A stretch of 64,000 nucleotides of DNA. Source: Gaeumannomyces sp. JS-464 (Eukaryota; Ascomycota; Sordariomycetes; Magnaporthales; Magnaporthaceae). A program made the position numbers and the translations under genes. Positions 1 to 12,077 of this stretch are shown piece by piece. The stretch lies in contig NGZR01000001.1 of NCBI GenBank assembly GCA_002197995.1, positions 10,230,001 through 10,294,000 on the forward strand. Direction: 5' to 3'. Each line of letters opens with the position of its first letter. Within the stretch, counting starts at the first letter, position 1. The notes below the pieces were generated by a model that saw nothing but the letters and a program-made list of their open reading frames with translations, made no database searches and was not told the origin of the DNA.

Positions 1-3000
1 CCGCACCCCTCTCCAGCAGCAGGGCTACCACGTCCTTTTTCCCGCACCTGATGGCGACGAGGAGTGCGGTCTCCCTGGGCCAAACGGCACTGCCATTTGT
101 ATATTCCCTTTTCTGCCCGACCCCATTTGGTGCTGCGGCTATGCTGTTGACGTCGGCTCCGGCATCGATCAGGGCCCGGACCGCGTCGAGATTTTGAGCA
201 CCCTTGATTGCGTAGCCGAGAGGAGTCAGGTTGGTGGCATTCTCGAACTTGTTCCATCCAAGCCTCCGGCAAGAAAATTGTGCAGCGCACTGATATTGTT
301 GACCTTGATGGCATGGAAGAGGACATGAGGTCCGAATTTCGCCAGGAGTGCAGGGCACTTTGCCTTGTACGTCTCGAGGAGTGCCCCCAGATAACGGCTA
401 TTGGCCGCGATGGCGTATTGGAATGCATAGAGGTTAAAGGTAGAAATCTCCCCGGACAGGAGAAGCTCGATCATCTCCTCATCTTCTAACTCCATCGCCT
501 CAGTCAGAGGGTTACGGAAGGACACCGAGTAGCCAACATTCGCGCCATTCTCCACAAGAAGCTTTACCGTCTCCTTATTTTTGCTTCTCACGGCTTCGGC
601 GAGAGCTGGCCCAAGCTTGAAAGCGGTACGCATATGCAGCAGATCTCTGGCCAGAGAGATATCCCCTAATTGCACAGCCAGTGTGATGGGGCATGGTGGC
701 AATCGCGCCGAGACAAACTCGGGAATCGCAAGGCTGGCATCCGCTTCGAGGATGTCGTAAATGAGCAGTCTGTTCCGCTGCTGTATGGCTTCGCGTAGGG
801 CGGAATAGAGTCGATCTTCAGCATCATATGTCCATTCTCTCGCCCCGGCGTCCATCAGCATCCGGGCGGCCTCTGGCTCCTGGCTGCGTATAGCCGCAAT
901 CAATGCCAGGGTCAAGTACGTCCCCGGGAACTCCAGTGTGGCAAATCTGCCGTGGAAGTTTGTTGTCATGTCCACACGGCGGAAAATTGGTATCGTGTCC
1001 AATATACCTTGAAGGCATTCCAAATCACCAACCTCTGCTGCGGCGATGGCGGCAGCTTCGAAAATGAGACACGCTCTCTTCAACTTGACGCCATGCGCCA
1101 ATCTGCTCAAGTCTCCTCGCTAGTCGGTGATCCCGAGAGCGGATAGCCTCAGCCAGCGGGTAGTGGGGTATTCGAACAGAGACATGAGAGATTCGTCAAG
1201 GCCAGCAAACATCCTGTTGAACTCCTTTGGGGGATCTAGTTGGTTTCCGAGAGGTATATCGGCATCGATCCCTTGATCGAGCATCAGGTCGACGATAGCG
1301 GAATGGCCACCTCGAATCGCCCCAGACAGAGCTACTAGGGTGACCGGGCGCCCATGGTGTAGAAAAGTCTTGCAAAGCTCGAGATTTCCAGCCGTTGCAG
1401 CCAGCACAAGTGCCAACCCAAAGTGTGTGATGCATTCACGGCACTCGGATCCGGCGCATAGGCCTAATAGCAGTCGGAAGACGGCGGTGGATTTCTGGTG
1501 ATCAGAATGATGGGCGACCTTTGACAACCTGGCTAGAAGCTGAGGGTCGTCTGGGATCTCGAAATGTTCGCGGAGCCGCTCCAGTAGAGCAACAAGAATG
1601 CCGAGATCAGGGAAGCCAAAAGCGCCCTCCGCGTGTTGGCTGGTGACTTTTGCGCCTCGCTCGAGAAGAATCGACACCACCTCGCCCGCGTGGCTCCCGG
1701 AGTCCGTGTGGCTCTTGTAATTCACCGCAAACCCTAACGGGCCATGGTGGTTGTCATGGTGGCGTTCATATGATTTATTGACGTTTGCGCCAAGACCGAC
1801 CAGAAAAGAGACCATATCCATGTCACAATGCTTTGCAGCGAGCTCCAGCGGTGTGTAGTTTTCTCCCTCGTCTTTTGTGTGTTGATGGCATAGGGCCGGC
1901 CGGACGCCGCTTTTGATGATGAGTTTGGCCGTCTGAACATCGCCGGCCTTGACGGCAACCCGAAACAGATTGTCTACGATGGTCTTGGCCAGGGCCTCGG
2001 AGCTGTCACGTAGACGTTTGGACAACTCGACGATCATCTGGCGGTCATTCTTCAAAAGGGCTAAAATCCCTTTCAGTGGGAGGTCCTGAAGCCCGGCGAA
2101 GTTGTTGATGATTGAATGCAGGAACATCTCCCGGACTGCAGATTCAGGTCCCATGGTATCAGTGTCGCAGGTTAGAATCCGTTCGGCCTCCCTATGCGGG
2201 AGGAGCGCGAACAGCCTGTCAAATAACACTTCAACCTCTGGCAGCTGCCGGCTAGCGTTGTAGCGTATGTTGGGTGTGTACGATTGTTTTGGGCGCCAAG
2301 TGGGTGGATTGTCACTGAGATCGACAGCTTGTTGGAGAACACTATGGAGGAGACTCGGAATGCGGCGGAGCAATGGACTCGACCAGGATATGGATCCTGG
2401 TCTTAGTGCGGTTTCCGTGGACTGGAAGAGGTTCGGCAGGTGGTCTGGGAGCGCCTGATAACAAGGACTTGGGCTGAGGTATCGATCAATTCTCAAAGGC
2501 GGCGAAGAGGGAAATGATCCGAGCCGTGGAGAAGTCTGGCGGCTGATGAGATCAAGATCGAGAAACCGGTCATTGCATGATGTTGGGCCAAGTACACCAG
2601 AGAAGGCGGGCATCACCAACTGTTGCATTCCAGGGTCGGACCTCTGGCGTTGATTACATGCATGCGTTTCGAGTGGTCCATTGCGCGACGAAAGCAGAAT
2701 CATGTCGGTTGACGCCGGTCTGAAGGTGGCGGCGTATCGGTACGTGATCCCGGGTCGAGAGCTGCGGACCATGAAGGGCTGCGGACCAGCCTAGCTTCTG
2801 TACCTCGATAGGGAACCCATTGGTCACCGTCGCCGGGTATCATGATAGAGATTTGCCGGACATCCAATTGGTTTGTGGCTTGAACAGATTGTCAGCACCA
2901 AAGCACAGCTAGTAAATGCAGCAGCAGGCCGTTATAAGGGCGTACATTGCAACGAGGATGCGGCATGTGGCTCGACCCCTGACGATTTACTTTTGAGCAC

Positions 3001-3327
3001 TCGCTTGGCTCGTTGAATGGCAGATTCTTTAATTTGCTGCCCAGCAAGGAGCAGTCGATACTTGATGCCGCTGGCTTCGAGCTTTTCGAGTTGGGGCATG
3101 ACAATCTTCCACTCGGGAAGCTTCAGCTTCTTCGCCACGTTCCACACTTTGAGCTTCGCTTCAAGCTGCGAGATGGTGACGGTGAGGCCTGTTTCCAGCC
3201 GCAGGATATCAGAGACGGTTTGTCGGCTTCCGTCTTTGCATTTGAGCGGGACGTGTTGGCGGAAGAGCTCCTTAACTCTTGGCTCAAGCTCAAGCCATTG
3301 CTCCTCGGAGATCTTTGGAGGTGCCAT
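1..3327 (-). CDS. Clr5-domain ankyrin-repeat protein, 3' end outside window
   Basis: The N-terminal exon (about 3327 to 2990) encodes MAPPKISEEQWLELEPRVKE followed by a basic helical region, which matches the Clr5 domain that begins many fungal ankyrin proteins. An intron of about 200 nt probably follows, with a GTAAAT donor near 2990 and a GCTAG acceptor near 2790. The rest is a long ankyrin array with motifs such as NYTPLELAAKHCDMDMVSFL, VVSILLERGA and TNLTPLGYAI, still open at base 1. Frame breaks near 1168 (C run), 1074 (T run) and 262 (G run) split the array into three frames, but the repeats continue on both sides of each. I read it as one gene, not three. Function is unknown; ankyrin arrays bind proteins. 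Separate neighbouring genes or a decayed gene are less likely alternatives. The intron position is approximate. Confidence 0.75.
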
Positions 3328-3600
3328 ATCAATGGATTTTGGGGAAGGTCTAGTGATAATCGGTCAAGTCTAACATGGAGACAAGACAAAAAGCATAAGC
3401 GGATATATGTGCGGATCTAGTTGAACTTCGTCGGTCGGTACTTCCCATCACTCGGAGGATGGAAAAGAAAGAAAGCTGGGAGCTTACGGGGAGCGTCGAG
3501 GCGGGAAGATGTTAGGCAGGGCTCTCGGTCGGGCTCCCGCCCGGTTTGGCTGTGGAAGGCGTCGGGAGCCTTGCCTGCGAAGCCGCCTTACAGCCCAGCC

Positions 3601-3679
3601 GGTTTTGTCGTCACGTGTGAGGCCGTCAGGTTTTGTCAGTGCGGACTGCCGTCATCGGGTTTTGTCCCCAGGTTTTGTC
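3601..3679 (+). repeat. Cluster of four GGTTTTGTC 9-mers
   Basis: The exact 9-mer occurs at 3601, 3629, 3658 and 3671, all in the same orientation. It sits about 250-330 bp upstream of the TATA box at 3931, so it could be a cluster of regulator binding sites. No known factor is assigned. Confidence 0.5.
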
Positions 3680-3930
3680 AAGCCCTATTCTGCCCAATCA
3701 GGAGTCGGGACCTCTTTGGCCTGCATAAGTGGCGGTGTCGCAAACACAACCGGCGTATTAGGAATCGACAATCGGGTGTTAGCGGCACACGCAGGCAGGG
3801 AGTTGACAGCGCTCACCGGTGATTTCGAAGGTACCCATTGCCTCGAATGCTGCGGTGGAGGGACTGCGGCTGGCAGGAGGTTAAACTCATTTTTTTGGTG
3901 TACAATTCCGTGGGGCGGGAATTTCCAGAG

Positions 3931-3938
3931 TATATAAG
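3931..3938 (+). promoter_or_regulatory. TATA box (TATATAAG)
   Basis: TATATAAG stands 228 bp upstream of the ATG at 4159, with a C/A-rich leader between. The spacing resembles that of the TATA box before the secreted-protein gene at 12078 (227 bp). Confidence 0.5.
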
Positions 3939-4158
3939 TTACAGGTCCTTGCTTCCGTTGCCATCGATCAGTAGACTCTCATCAGGACCAAGCCCAAGAG
4001 CAACCCCTAAGAGGAAATCCCAAGAACGCGGCCAGAAGAACACACCAAACACGAGACTCCCTCGCCCTGGCATCATCCCTCCCAGACTACCTTCGGCCCC
4101 CTTGGTTTGGCCAAGTCTATTGCACTCCCAGCTCTCGCCGTCTCCACCGCGCAGCGCA

Positions 4159-4470
4159 ATGCCCCCTGATCCGCAGCAGTCGGTGCCGGCAGGATGCTCG
4201 TGTGTATCATCCGGCACCCGGAATGCATCCTCAGGCGGGTGCGGCACCAGCTGCCAGCAGAGACGCGCCGTAGTGCCAGTGCCAAAGTATGTCCACAAAG
4301 CTCCGAGTCCGACTGACCATATCGCGTCTTACGAGGCTAACTCTGCGGTGTTCAGCTGGTATCGTGGGCTGTCAATGGAGGCTAGAGACCTCGCTCGTCG
4401 CGGCAGGCAGAAGCGTGAGGAAGGGATGGCGGGAGGGGATGTGGTTCAGGAGAACACGAAGAGGTCGTGA
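4159..4470 (+). CDS. Candidate small CxC protein (80 aa), one intron
   Basis: The model joins 4159-4286 to 4356-4470. The 69-nt intron has a GTATGT donor, a GCTAAC branch site and a TTCAG acceptor, all canonical. The protein begins MPPDPQQSVPAGCSC; Cys13, Cys15, Cys28 and Cys32 form CxC and CxxxC pairs set in Gly/Ser-rich sequence, a pattern loosely like fungal metallothioneins but with too few cysteines to assign. The second exon gives a charged Arg/Lys/Glu-rich tail ending NTKRS. A TATA box lies 228 bp upstream. Because the intron length is a multiple of three, the frame also stays open without splicing. No family is recognised and the gene remains a candidate. Confidence 0.45.
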   Translation: MPPDPQQSVPAGCSCVSSGTRNASSGGCGTSCQQRRAVVPVPKYVHKAPSPTDHIASYEANSAVFSWYRGLSMEARDLARRGRQKREEGMAGGDVVQENTKRS

Positions 4471-4590
4471 GATCAGATCCAAGGGTGTTGGCAACTGAGC
4501 AGTTATTCTGTGGGCTATTAGTAGGTATGGGATAGGGGCTTGGAACGGAGTACTTATCACGGCTATGCGGATAAGGATAGGGTTGTTGGT

Positions 4591-6074
4591 TCATATATTA
4601 AAGTCCAAGGCAACAACGTTTTTGCTTCCGCCACCAGCGTCCAGCCTCGTAAAGACCGACAGAGTCCCATCGGCCTGTAACCTGCGAGCGTCGACGAGGG
4701 GCTCACCCGTCAGGCCGCTGCCCTGCCAGGCCCGCCGGAACTCGGCATACCCATTCTGCTTTGCGGCTCGAAGGATTCTGAGGGTAGATGTACCTGAGTC
4801 GGGGAGGATTACAAACAGATCGCCGGACTTGGCGACTGCGAGCCTGCCTCGCTTGCCGCCAGTGACGGGGCCGATGGTGTGCTGCTCCAAGTCCCTTTAG
4901 CGGGCTCCCTGTAAAAGTGTCTCCACATCGGCTGCCGGTCCTCGCCCTCAAACGTCCTGTTTAGGACGTGCACACCCCCGTCCGCGTCGACGGCCTGGCT
5001 CTCCTGGTTCGTGAGCCCGGAGCCCTTGGGAATGTCGAAGACAACCAGGTCCGGCGCATCGGGTGTCACACCGCGGCCGTCACCAGCAGAACCCAGATCT
5101 GCGACGAGGGCGCCGCGCGTGTTCCGCCACGTGCGTCCGTCGTCGTCGCTGTACGCATAGCACATATCATGGTTGTTCTCGGCGCCATTGGGGCCGGCCT
5201 GCTGCTTGTGCTTGGTGTCGAGCGGGTCATCCCAGCCATCGTAGTGCACGAAGCCGCGGTAGACCCATGTGACGTGCAGTCGACCGCAGCCGCCGTCTTC
5301 GCAGGCCTGGTAGTCCATGCCGTGGACATACGGGTTGTTCTGCACGCCGACGAGGTGCGTGCCGACGAACTCGAAGCGGCCGCCACCGCCGTCGTCGCCT
5401 GCGCGGTAGACGTACAGGTGATCATCACCCAGCCCGGCCTTGCCGGTCCGGAACGACATAAACATGTCCCTGCCGCCGCGGCCGGCCGGGCCGAAGCGTG
5501 GGTACGTCACGTAGCCGAAGTGCTCATGCGTGCGGGGCAGGCCCGGCAGGTGGTCCAACGTTGAGGTGAAGAGGGCCGAAGTCCAGGGGAAGCGGTCTGG
5601 GTCGGAGGCGAGAGCCTTGACGGAATGGCGGTACCGTAGGCTGTTGGTATCGACCACCGTCAGAGCGCCTTGTCCGTGTTATGGACCAGAGGCGAGGGAG
5701 CAGACGCGCACTCACACGTCGCAATGGTGGTCGTATGAGAGATGGATGGTGCCGTCGCCGGCGCAGATGCCCATCTGGACCGTGTTGTGGCCGTCGTCGA
5801 CGGTCTGCGGGTAGTCCTCGAGGGCGAGCACCTCCCACGTCGCGACGGGAAGCTTCCGGCGGGCGACATGGACGAACACTGGTTCTTTTGGCGCCTCGGC
5901 ATCAGACGCGCCGGTTCGAAGCGGGCTGTAGAAGACGGCGTACTGCCAGCCGTTGTGGGAGGTGATGGCGTCTTGCTGGAACGCGTTGCCGTTGAGCACG
6001 CAGGTCCGGCGCCAGGGGTCTGGGCCCAGCACCGTGACCAGGGGGTCGCTCAAGAGGGCAGTGGAAGACGCCAT
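4591..6074 (-). CDS. BNR-repeat-containing family protein
   Basis: The model joins exon 1 (6074-5716) to exon 2 (5640-4591) across a 75-nt intron with GTGAGT donor and CAACAG acceptor; about 469 aa. The protein resembles the fungal and bacterial BNR repeat-containing family (sialidase-like beta-propeller). Visible blocks include GHNTVQMGICAGDGTIHLSYDHHCD across the end of exon 1 in substance (ends DHHCD), NNPYVHGMDYQ, WVYRGFVHYDGW, YAYSDDDGRTW (the Asp-box SxDxGxTW signature) and LTNQESQAVDADGG. No signal peptide is evident from the MASST start. A frame break near 4887 fits a missing G in a GG pair, after which the frame continues to the stop at 4591. These proteins are usually predicted glycan-active, but the substrate is unknown. 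Confidence 0.8.
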
Positions 6075-8005
6075 TTGCGTAAAGCAGATGGTTCGATAAC
6101 GTGACTTGACGCGGGAGAACTTGTCCTCGACGCGTTTTGGGTCGGCAGTCTGATGGGCGAGACGCGGGGAAGCGCGCACACATGATTCGTGGAGAAATCC
6201 GGAGAAAGTGGTTCCTTCAATGAGCGTCGAGGTCGGCAGCCCCAGCCATTGAGTCTGTTTTCGCTGCAGTTAATGCGTCGCGTTGAATATGGACGGAGAG
6301 TTGGAGGAGGTGTTTCGATGCCGGAGTAAGGCATCCAATTCAATTCCTGAGCATTTGCGTTTGGTAGACACGAAGGGGAGACGGCTTCTTTTGGGGAGAA
6401 TGAGAATCCGCCAGTTCCAGGTTCTGTCAAGAGCCAGGGCCCAGGGGGTTAGGGTTTTCCCCAACTGTTGATGGTCATGGCGGCTCGCGTTCGCACCAAC
6501 GCCCTACGCCACCACCACCTGCAAAAGTCCGAACCGAACTCGCAAACCCATAGAATGTCTGATAGAAGAACGCATTTATAACCCACACACTTCTAGCCTC
6601 TGCGGCTTCGACTGATCTCCAACCAAGCTCCCGAGGGCCCCACCTCCCCGCCTCGCTTCGGCCATCAGTCGCTGGCGTCCCCATTGTCGAGTCTCTTGGG
6701 CTTTCCCCCATGGAGAGCCCCAACATCCCCAGCTTTCTAGCTGTCTGGGGGCGGGTCTCTGGACGCCGATTACGCGCAGGGAACCGCCGTCTTCGTTCGA
6801 AGTTGGCGATGCTGATGCTGGTGTTCCCAGCTTTCCCATCCCCATCACAGCTCTCCAACAGCCAGGATTATATTGGCTCCCACACCCCGGCATCCATGCT
6901 CGCTTGAAGCCGCTGCAACCCCAATTTTAGGCTAAAGGCCCGAAATGCAAACAGGCCTGGCCTGATCTGCTCCCTTTCTCGCTGGCGAGACAAGTCTTCC
7001 CGGCGCGAGACAAGCAGCGGGTGGCCTGGGGCTGGTTCGATTTGGCTTTCTTGGGCTGCTCCAGTAACGTCTTGGACGTCTTGACTAGAGTTTCTTAGCA
7101 CCACTGCCCCAAAGACATTCATGCACAACATCCGTTGCCATCTGCCTGTCAAAGAAGCACAACCCGGAACCCATTTACTGGCATCCCGGATCTGCGGTAC
7201 GGCAGAAAGCACCATGCCGCCAATAAACGAATCCGGGAGGCTGAAAGGGAACAATGGCATCTGGTTTGTGGAAAATATTTTCCCAAACAAGCGTCCTAGG
7301 GTACCCCGGCCATGCCTGCATCCAAGAGAAGTTTCCCCCAAAATCCCCAGGAAAGCGAAACAAATTTGATTGGGGTAGCGGGCACATGGATCATCCGTCC
7401 CTCTCCCGCATCTCCTCTCCAACTCCACATCGTGCTTAGCTCACATGGCTGCACGGCGCGCACGGGAGGCAAGCAGAGGCGCTTACTCCTCACCGACGAA
7501 AGGCAGACAGTCTTGTGCCTCGTGTGCTCTGACAGCCAAGTGATTATGAGCCGAGACCGGCCGAGCCAGCTCCTTGCGACAGCGGCAGCTACCTGACAGG
7601 TAGAGATTAGCTGTCACGGAGAAGCTGCCACCCTTCCCTGGGTCCCAATTTTTCCCCTCGCATCCCTCTGTCGGCGTGTTCTCGGTTGGATGGATGTGTG
7701 GGGAACACAGCACCATCCCCGTCCATAGGAGGGCTGCACGTCGTATCCCGCAGGCAGTAATCTTTTTGGCCGTGGCAACCGGCCACAGAGCCGTATATCA
7801 GGGAGTGCCTCCCCGGCCAACTTGCCTGATCGCATTTTCTGCCCATCCGCCTCCGTCCCCGACCTTGCGTCCCCCTGTCCATCTCTGCCCTCCGTGTCTG
7901 GCAGACCTGGCCCGGCTCTGAGAATCACCGTCGAGTCCTCTGTCGGCGAAAGCAAGCATAACCGCCACTTAAACACAGGGGAAGGCCCCCGCCCAGACCG
8001 TCGCG
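6075..8005. other. Intergenic region, 1.9 kb
   Basis: This holds the divergent promoters of the BNR-family gene (minus) and the MFS permease gene (plus). Several open frames of 60-186 codons occur on both strands, but none shows a domain, a signal peptide or a plausible intron. I see no RNA gene or repeat here. Confidence 0.55.
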
Positions 8006-9748
8006 ATGGGGAAAACTTCGGTGAAGATCCTGGGGAAGCTGGTGAAGAATGATGCCATGAAGCATGATCCTCCCGAGATCTACGGATGGAGGGTCTACAT
8101 GCTGGCCGTTTCGGTAAGTTCCACCGCGCCTGCTCTTTGGAAGCCGCGCCGGGCTAACAACAGCAGGCATGCTTCGGCGCTATGTGCTTCGGCTGGGATT
8201 CGTCTGTCATCGGCGGCGTCATCGTCATGCCGCCTTTTATGCGCGACTTCGGCCTCGGCGACGACCCCAAGGGAGCCCAGGCGGCCAGCCTCGGCGCCAA
8301 CATCGTCTCGACGCTGCAGGCCGGCTGCTTCGCGGGATCCATTATCGCGTCTCCCTTAACGGACCATTTCGGCCGCAAGCTGCTCGTCGGCACCGCTGCC
8401 GTCATCCTCGCCGGTGTCATCATGCAAGCCGCCGCCCTTGGCAACCTGCCCGCCATGTACATCGGCCGCTTCGTCTCCGGGCTCGGCGTCGGCGCCGCCT
8501 CGTGCATCAACCCCGTCTACGTGTCCGAGAACGCGCCCCGCGCCATCCGCGGCCTGCTTACGGGCATGTACCAGCTCTTCATCGTCACGGGCGGCATGAT
8601 CGCCTTTTGGGTCAACTACGCCATGAGCATCCACCACCAGGGCACCAAGGCCATGTACATCCTGCCTCTCGCCGTCCAGGGCCTCCCCGCCCTGCTGCTC
8701 TTGTTCTCCATGCTGCTCTGCAACGAATCGCCCCGCTGGCTCGCGCGCAAGGACCGCTGGGACGAGGCCAAGGACGTGCTGTGCCACGCGCGCAACCTGC
8801 CCGTCGAGCACGCCTACATCCAGGAAGAGCTCCAGGAGATCGCGGACGCGCTCGAGCACGAACGCCGGCTAATCGGCGACGCCACGTGGCTGCGCCTCAA
8901 TAAGGAGATCTGGACCCATGGCATCCACCGCAAGCGCGCCATCATCAGCATCACCTCATGATCTGCCAGCAGATGACGGGCACCAACGCCATCAACACGT
9001 ACGCGCCCCTTATCTTTGGCAACCTGGGCATCACGGGCCTCCAGGGCCAGCTGCTGGGCACCGGCGTCTACGGCATCGTCAAGGTTCTGTCGTGCATCGC
9101 TTTCCTCCTTTTCATGGCCGACTCGCTCGGTCGCCGCCGCTCGCTGCTCTGGACGTCCATTGCCCAGAGCCTGGCCATGTTCTACATCGGCATTTACGTC
9201 CGCGTCCTGCCGCCCAAGGATGGTGATGTGGTGCCCCTGCGGGTTACGTCGCCCTTGTTTGCATTTTCCTGTTTGCTGCGTAAGTTCCCTGCTGCCCTAG
9301 ACACGGATCGAAACCAAGTGGAGCAGCTGCTGACCTGCCCCCTCCCAAAAACAGCTTCTTCCAGTTCGGCTGGGGCCCCGTGTGCTGGATCCTCTCGTCC
9401 GAGATCCCGTCGGCGCGCTTCAGGTCCATCAACGTCATGTACGCGGCCGCGACGCAGTGGCTGTTCAACTTTGTCGTCGCGCGCTCGGTCCCGGAGATGA
9501 TCCTCAACCTTGGCTACGGCACGTACCTCCTGTTTGGCAGCTTCGCCTTTGCCATGTTCTTCTTCGTGTGGTTCTTCATCCCCGAGACCAAGGGTCTGTC
9601 GCTCGAGGCCATGGACGAGCTGTTCGGGGGCGAGGCGGTCGGTACCGGGAAGCTCGGCGCCGAGGACAATGCCGACAGCGGCTCTGGCCGGAACGGGACG
9701 ACGGGCTCGGAGAAGAATGAGATCACGCAGGTGGAGAAGCGGGTCTAG
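8006..9748 (+). CDS. MFS sugar/quinate-type transporter
   Basis: The model has three exons, 8006-8113, 8167-9279 and 9355-9748, with GTAAGT donors in both introns and GCTAAC and GCTGACC branch sites; about 538 aa. Sugar-porter signatures are clear: the DHFGRK loop, [10 protein letters not shown] followed by [28 protein letters not shown] and the C-terminal [17 protein letters not shown]. Twelve membrane segments are expected. QQMTG plus AINxYAP resembles the quinate permease branch (QutD/Qa-y), but substrate cannot be decided. Two frame breaks, near 8954 and 9234, both fit one missing C in a C run; with them the sugar-porter sequence is continuous. No quinate catabolic genes are nearby, so the substrate assignment is only suggestive. 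Confidence 0.9.
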
Positions 9749-12077
9749 GCGGGTTGCGTTGGCGAGGGATTCTCTTTCGTGGTCCGGGCATAGTCAGACT
9801 TGCAAGAGAACAATAGCGTTTCCTCGAACTTTGTCCCTCTACTTTCACTCGATGCCTGCCGCTGTTATTCTGGATTCTGTGTCGGCTCTGGAAACATTCT
9901 CGATCTCGCCACTCGCTAGGCTGGCATGATCTTGGTTCTGCATCGCAGTCCGTCTTGGAGCCATCCTAGAACTATTGTATGCCGACCATTGTAGCCAGTG
10001 CGAGCGATTCCAGCCATGCATAGGAGCATATCTGTAAATTCCCCGGCACGGCCCGACAGCGCAGCTACATTCTTTCACGCGGACTCGATAGTTCTTGCAT
10101 ATGGCAAACACGGCGACGATCCTGAGGCGTAACCGCATCCTGGCCATGTCGTGAGATACGATGATGCTCACCAGCCCTGGAAAGGGGCAGCAGCCCAACG
10201 CGCATGTTAGCGGGCTAGTTCGATTTTGACAACCCTCCCGTTTTCTATTTTCCGCAAAGAGACCCCCCTGCCTTCGGTGCGCCCATAGCGAAATAACACT
10301 CGCCAAGATGACCCCTTACCCATTCACATCGCGATCCTGTTATCCTGAAATTAATACACGCACCTGTGCCATGCCGCGCAAGGGGTGCGTTTAGCTTTCT
10401 CGCCGCCACAAATGTCGCCACGAGGGGTAGGACAACATCAACATGTTTGGGACGAAAGCACATCAAAACCTTGCTGCACAGCAAACAAATCCCTGCCACC
10501 TCAATGCATATTCACATGCTTGACACATGGAGATTTGGATGCGTCCCCGACAGTCTTCCAATGTCATTAAGGTCCCGTCGCGTATGCAGGATAACTGTAA
10601 TAATCCTGGACCCTGCACCCGGCGGTCCCTTGTCTTGGGTCACAATGGTAACCGCGATACGTCTTCCGAGCCCCTCTGGCGACTCCTGCCCGACTCATGG
10701 ACTTGGGAATCGCGATGGCGGCAGCTCATCGGATAAGCAACTGCATGAGGAACGGCAGAGTCTTGGGCTCCGCCTCGGTTGTTCCGAGCCCGCCCACTGG
10801 AGCCGCAAAACACATACCTGCGACCTTCACCGTCACGAAAGGGGAGCCGGATTCTCGTCTACACGCCCGAAGCGATATTCGCCTGTCGGGTCGCGGGAGT
10901 CCCACCAGAGCGAGCGGTCCAAGCGCATCTACGTCGCAGCGGATTCAGTGGGCAGAGGTTGCGTCCAGGAGAGCCAAGTGTCACCCCTTCTCCGCTTGCA
11001 AGGCCCAGAGCCGCACCCTAACCGCAATGGCGGTCTATACGCAAAGGCGCAAGTCGTCCCAAGCCACCCGGGCTGGCACAGCCCTATCGTTCGCGATCAA
11101 TGCAGGGCAAACGGGCTATGCGGGGGGTTCAGGAGAAGTTATGGGTTATTAGAGGCATGACGGACAAGAAATAGGGTTAAATTGTCGACCCAAGACCTTT
11201 TGCCGTCCAAAAAAAGAAACGCCAGGGAGGAAAAGGGGTGAAGGCGGTGTCGGGTCCTCTGGCTCCTGGCTGTCTGCTAGCGTGGTGGGGGTCCACGGAG
11301 CTGAGTGGAGTTGTTTGGCCCTACGCCCTACGCCGTCTCCTCCAGGTCCGGGGCATGTTTCGAGTGAGCATTGCTAGCCGGGCTTGGCCTATTGCCGTGG
11401 CAGCCGGGAGGATCCATTATAGTGGGAAACATCCCCACCCGTCTGGGTCGCTTGCCGCTGTATCGCATCAACCTCGAGGCTCAACGTTCGGATAAGCCCG
11501 AGGAGCAGAGTCAAGAAGGTCGGGCGGTGCAAGAGACGAATCACGTGGCCCTCTTTTTCGTCCCACGTCGACCGTTGTCGCCGGTCGTTCGGCTCAGCGC
11601 TGGCCCACCCGAACGGCCAGGCTGATGGGCCCCAAAGATAGATTCTAGCGTTGGTGGGAGCCACAAAGTATGGGGCGGCATGAGCCTTGGGCGCGGTGAG
11701 GCTGTCTGCATGTTGTCCCTTGCCCTTGTGCCGGGTGCCTGACGTGCCTGGAGAAGGGGAGACGGAGGCGTGGATTGATACCGAGGCCAAGCAAGGGGAG
11801 CCCCAGTCCTTGCCGGCAGCTATGGGCTCGACGACGACGGCCTCGTCGAGTATAAGTAGAGCGGCATCCCGCCCTCCAATGCTGTGTAGTTTCCTTTTTC
11901 TCCATCCCCTTTCGGACCAACAATCTCTTTCTGTATATTCTTTCCTCTTGTACTTTCCTTCCAGTCTTTCTTTTGACATCACCTCGACTACAGTCGCTTC
12001 TCTTCAACTTCTCAGACTCGACCACTTTTTCCACACGGGCAACCACCGCCAACAAAACAACAACCACCACCGCAAAA
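9749..12077. other. Intergenic region, 2.3 kb
   Basis: I find no supported gene here. A 264-codon plus-strand frame at 10366-11160 and a 197-codon minus frame at 11389-11982 lack protein-like features. The right end is the promoter of the secreted-protein gene: a TATA box at 11851 followed by a long C/T- and A/C-rich leader. Confidence 0.55.
11851..11857 (+). promoter_or_regulatory. TATA box of secreted-protein gene
   Basis: TATAAGT lies 227 bp upstream of the ATG at 12078. The leader between them is pyrimidine-rich then CAA-rich, typical of strongly expressed fungal genes. Confidence 0.55.

Larger units (their letters stand above)
3328..4158. other. Intergenic: divergent promoter region
   Basis: This lies between the start of the Clr5-ankyrin gene on the minus strand and a small plus-strand gene. 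It holds four copies of GGTTTTGTC (3601-3679) and a strong TATA box (3931). The open frames here lack any recognisable protein features. Confidence 0.6.

Noticed and set aside
10366..11160. A 264-codon plus-strand frame
   Set aside because: No domain, no signal peptide, no intron signals and an uneven composition. Nothing supports a gene.
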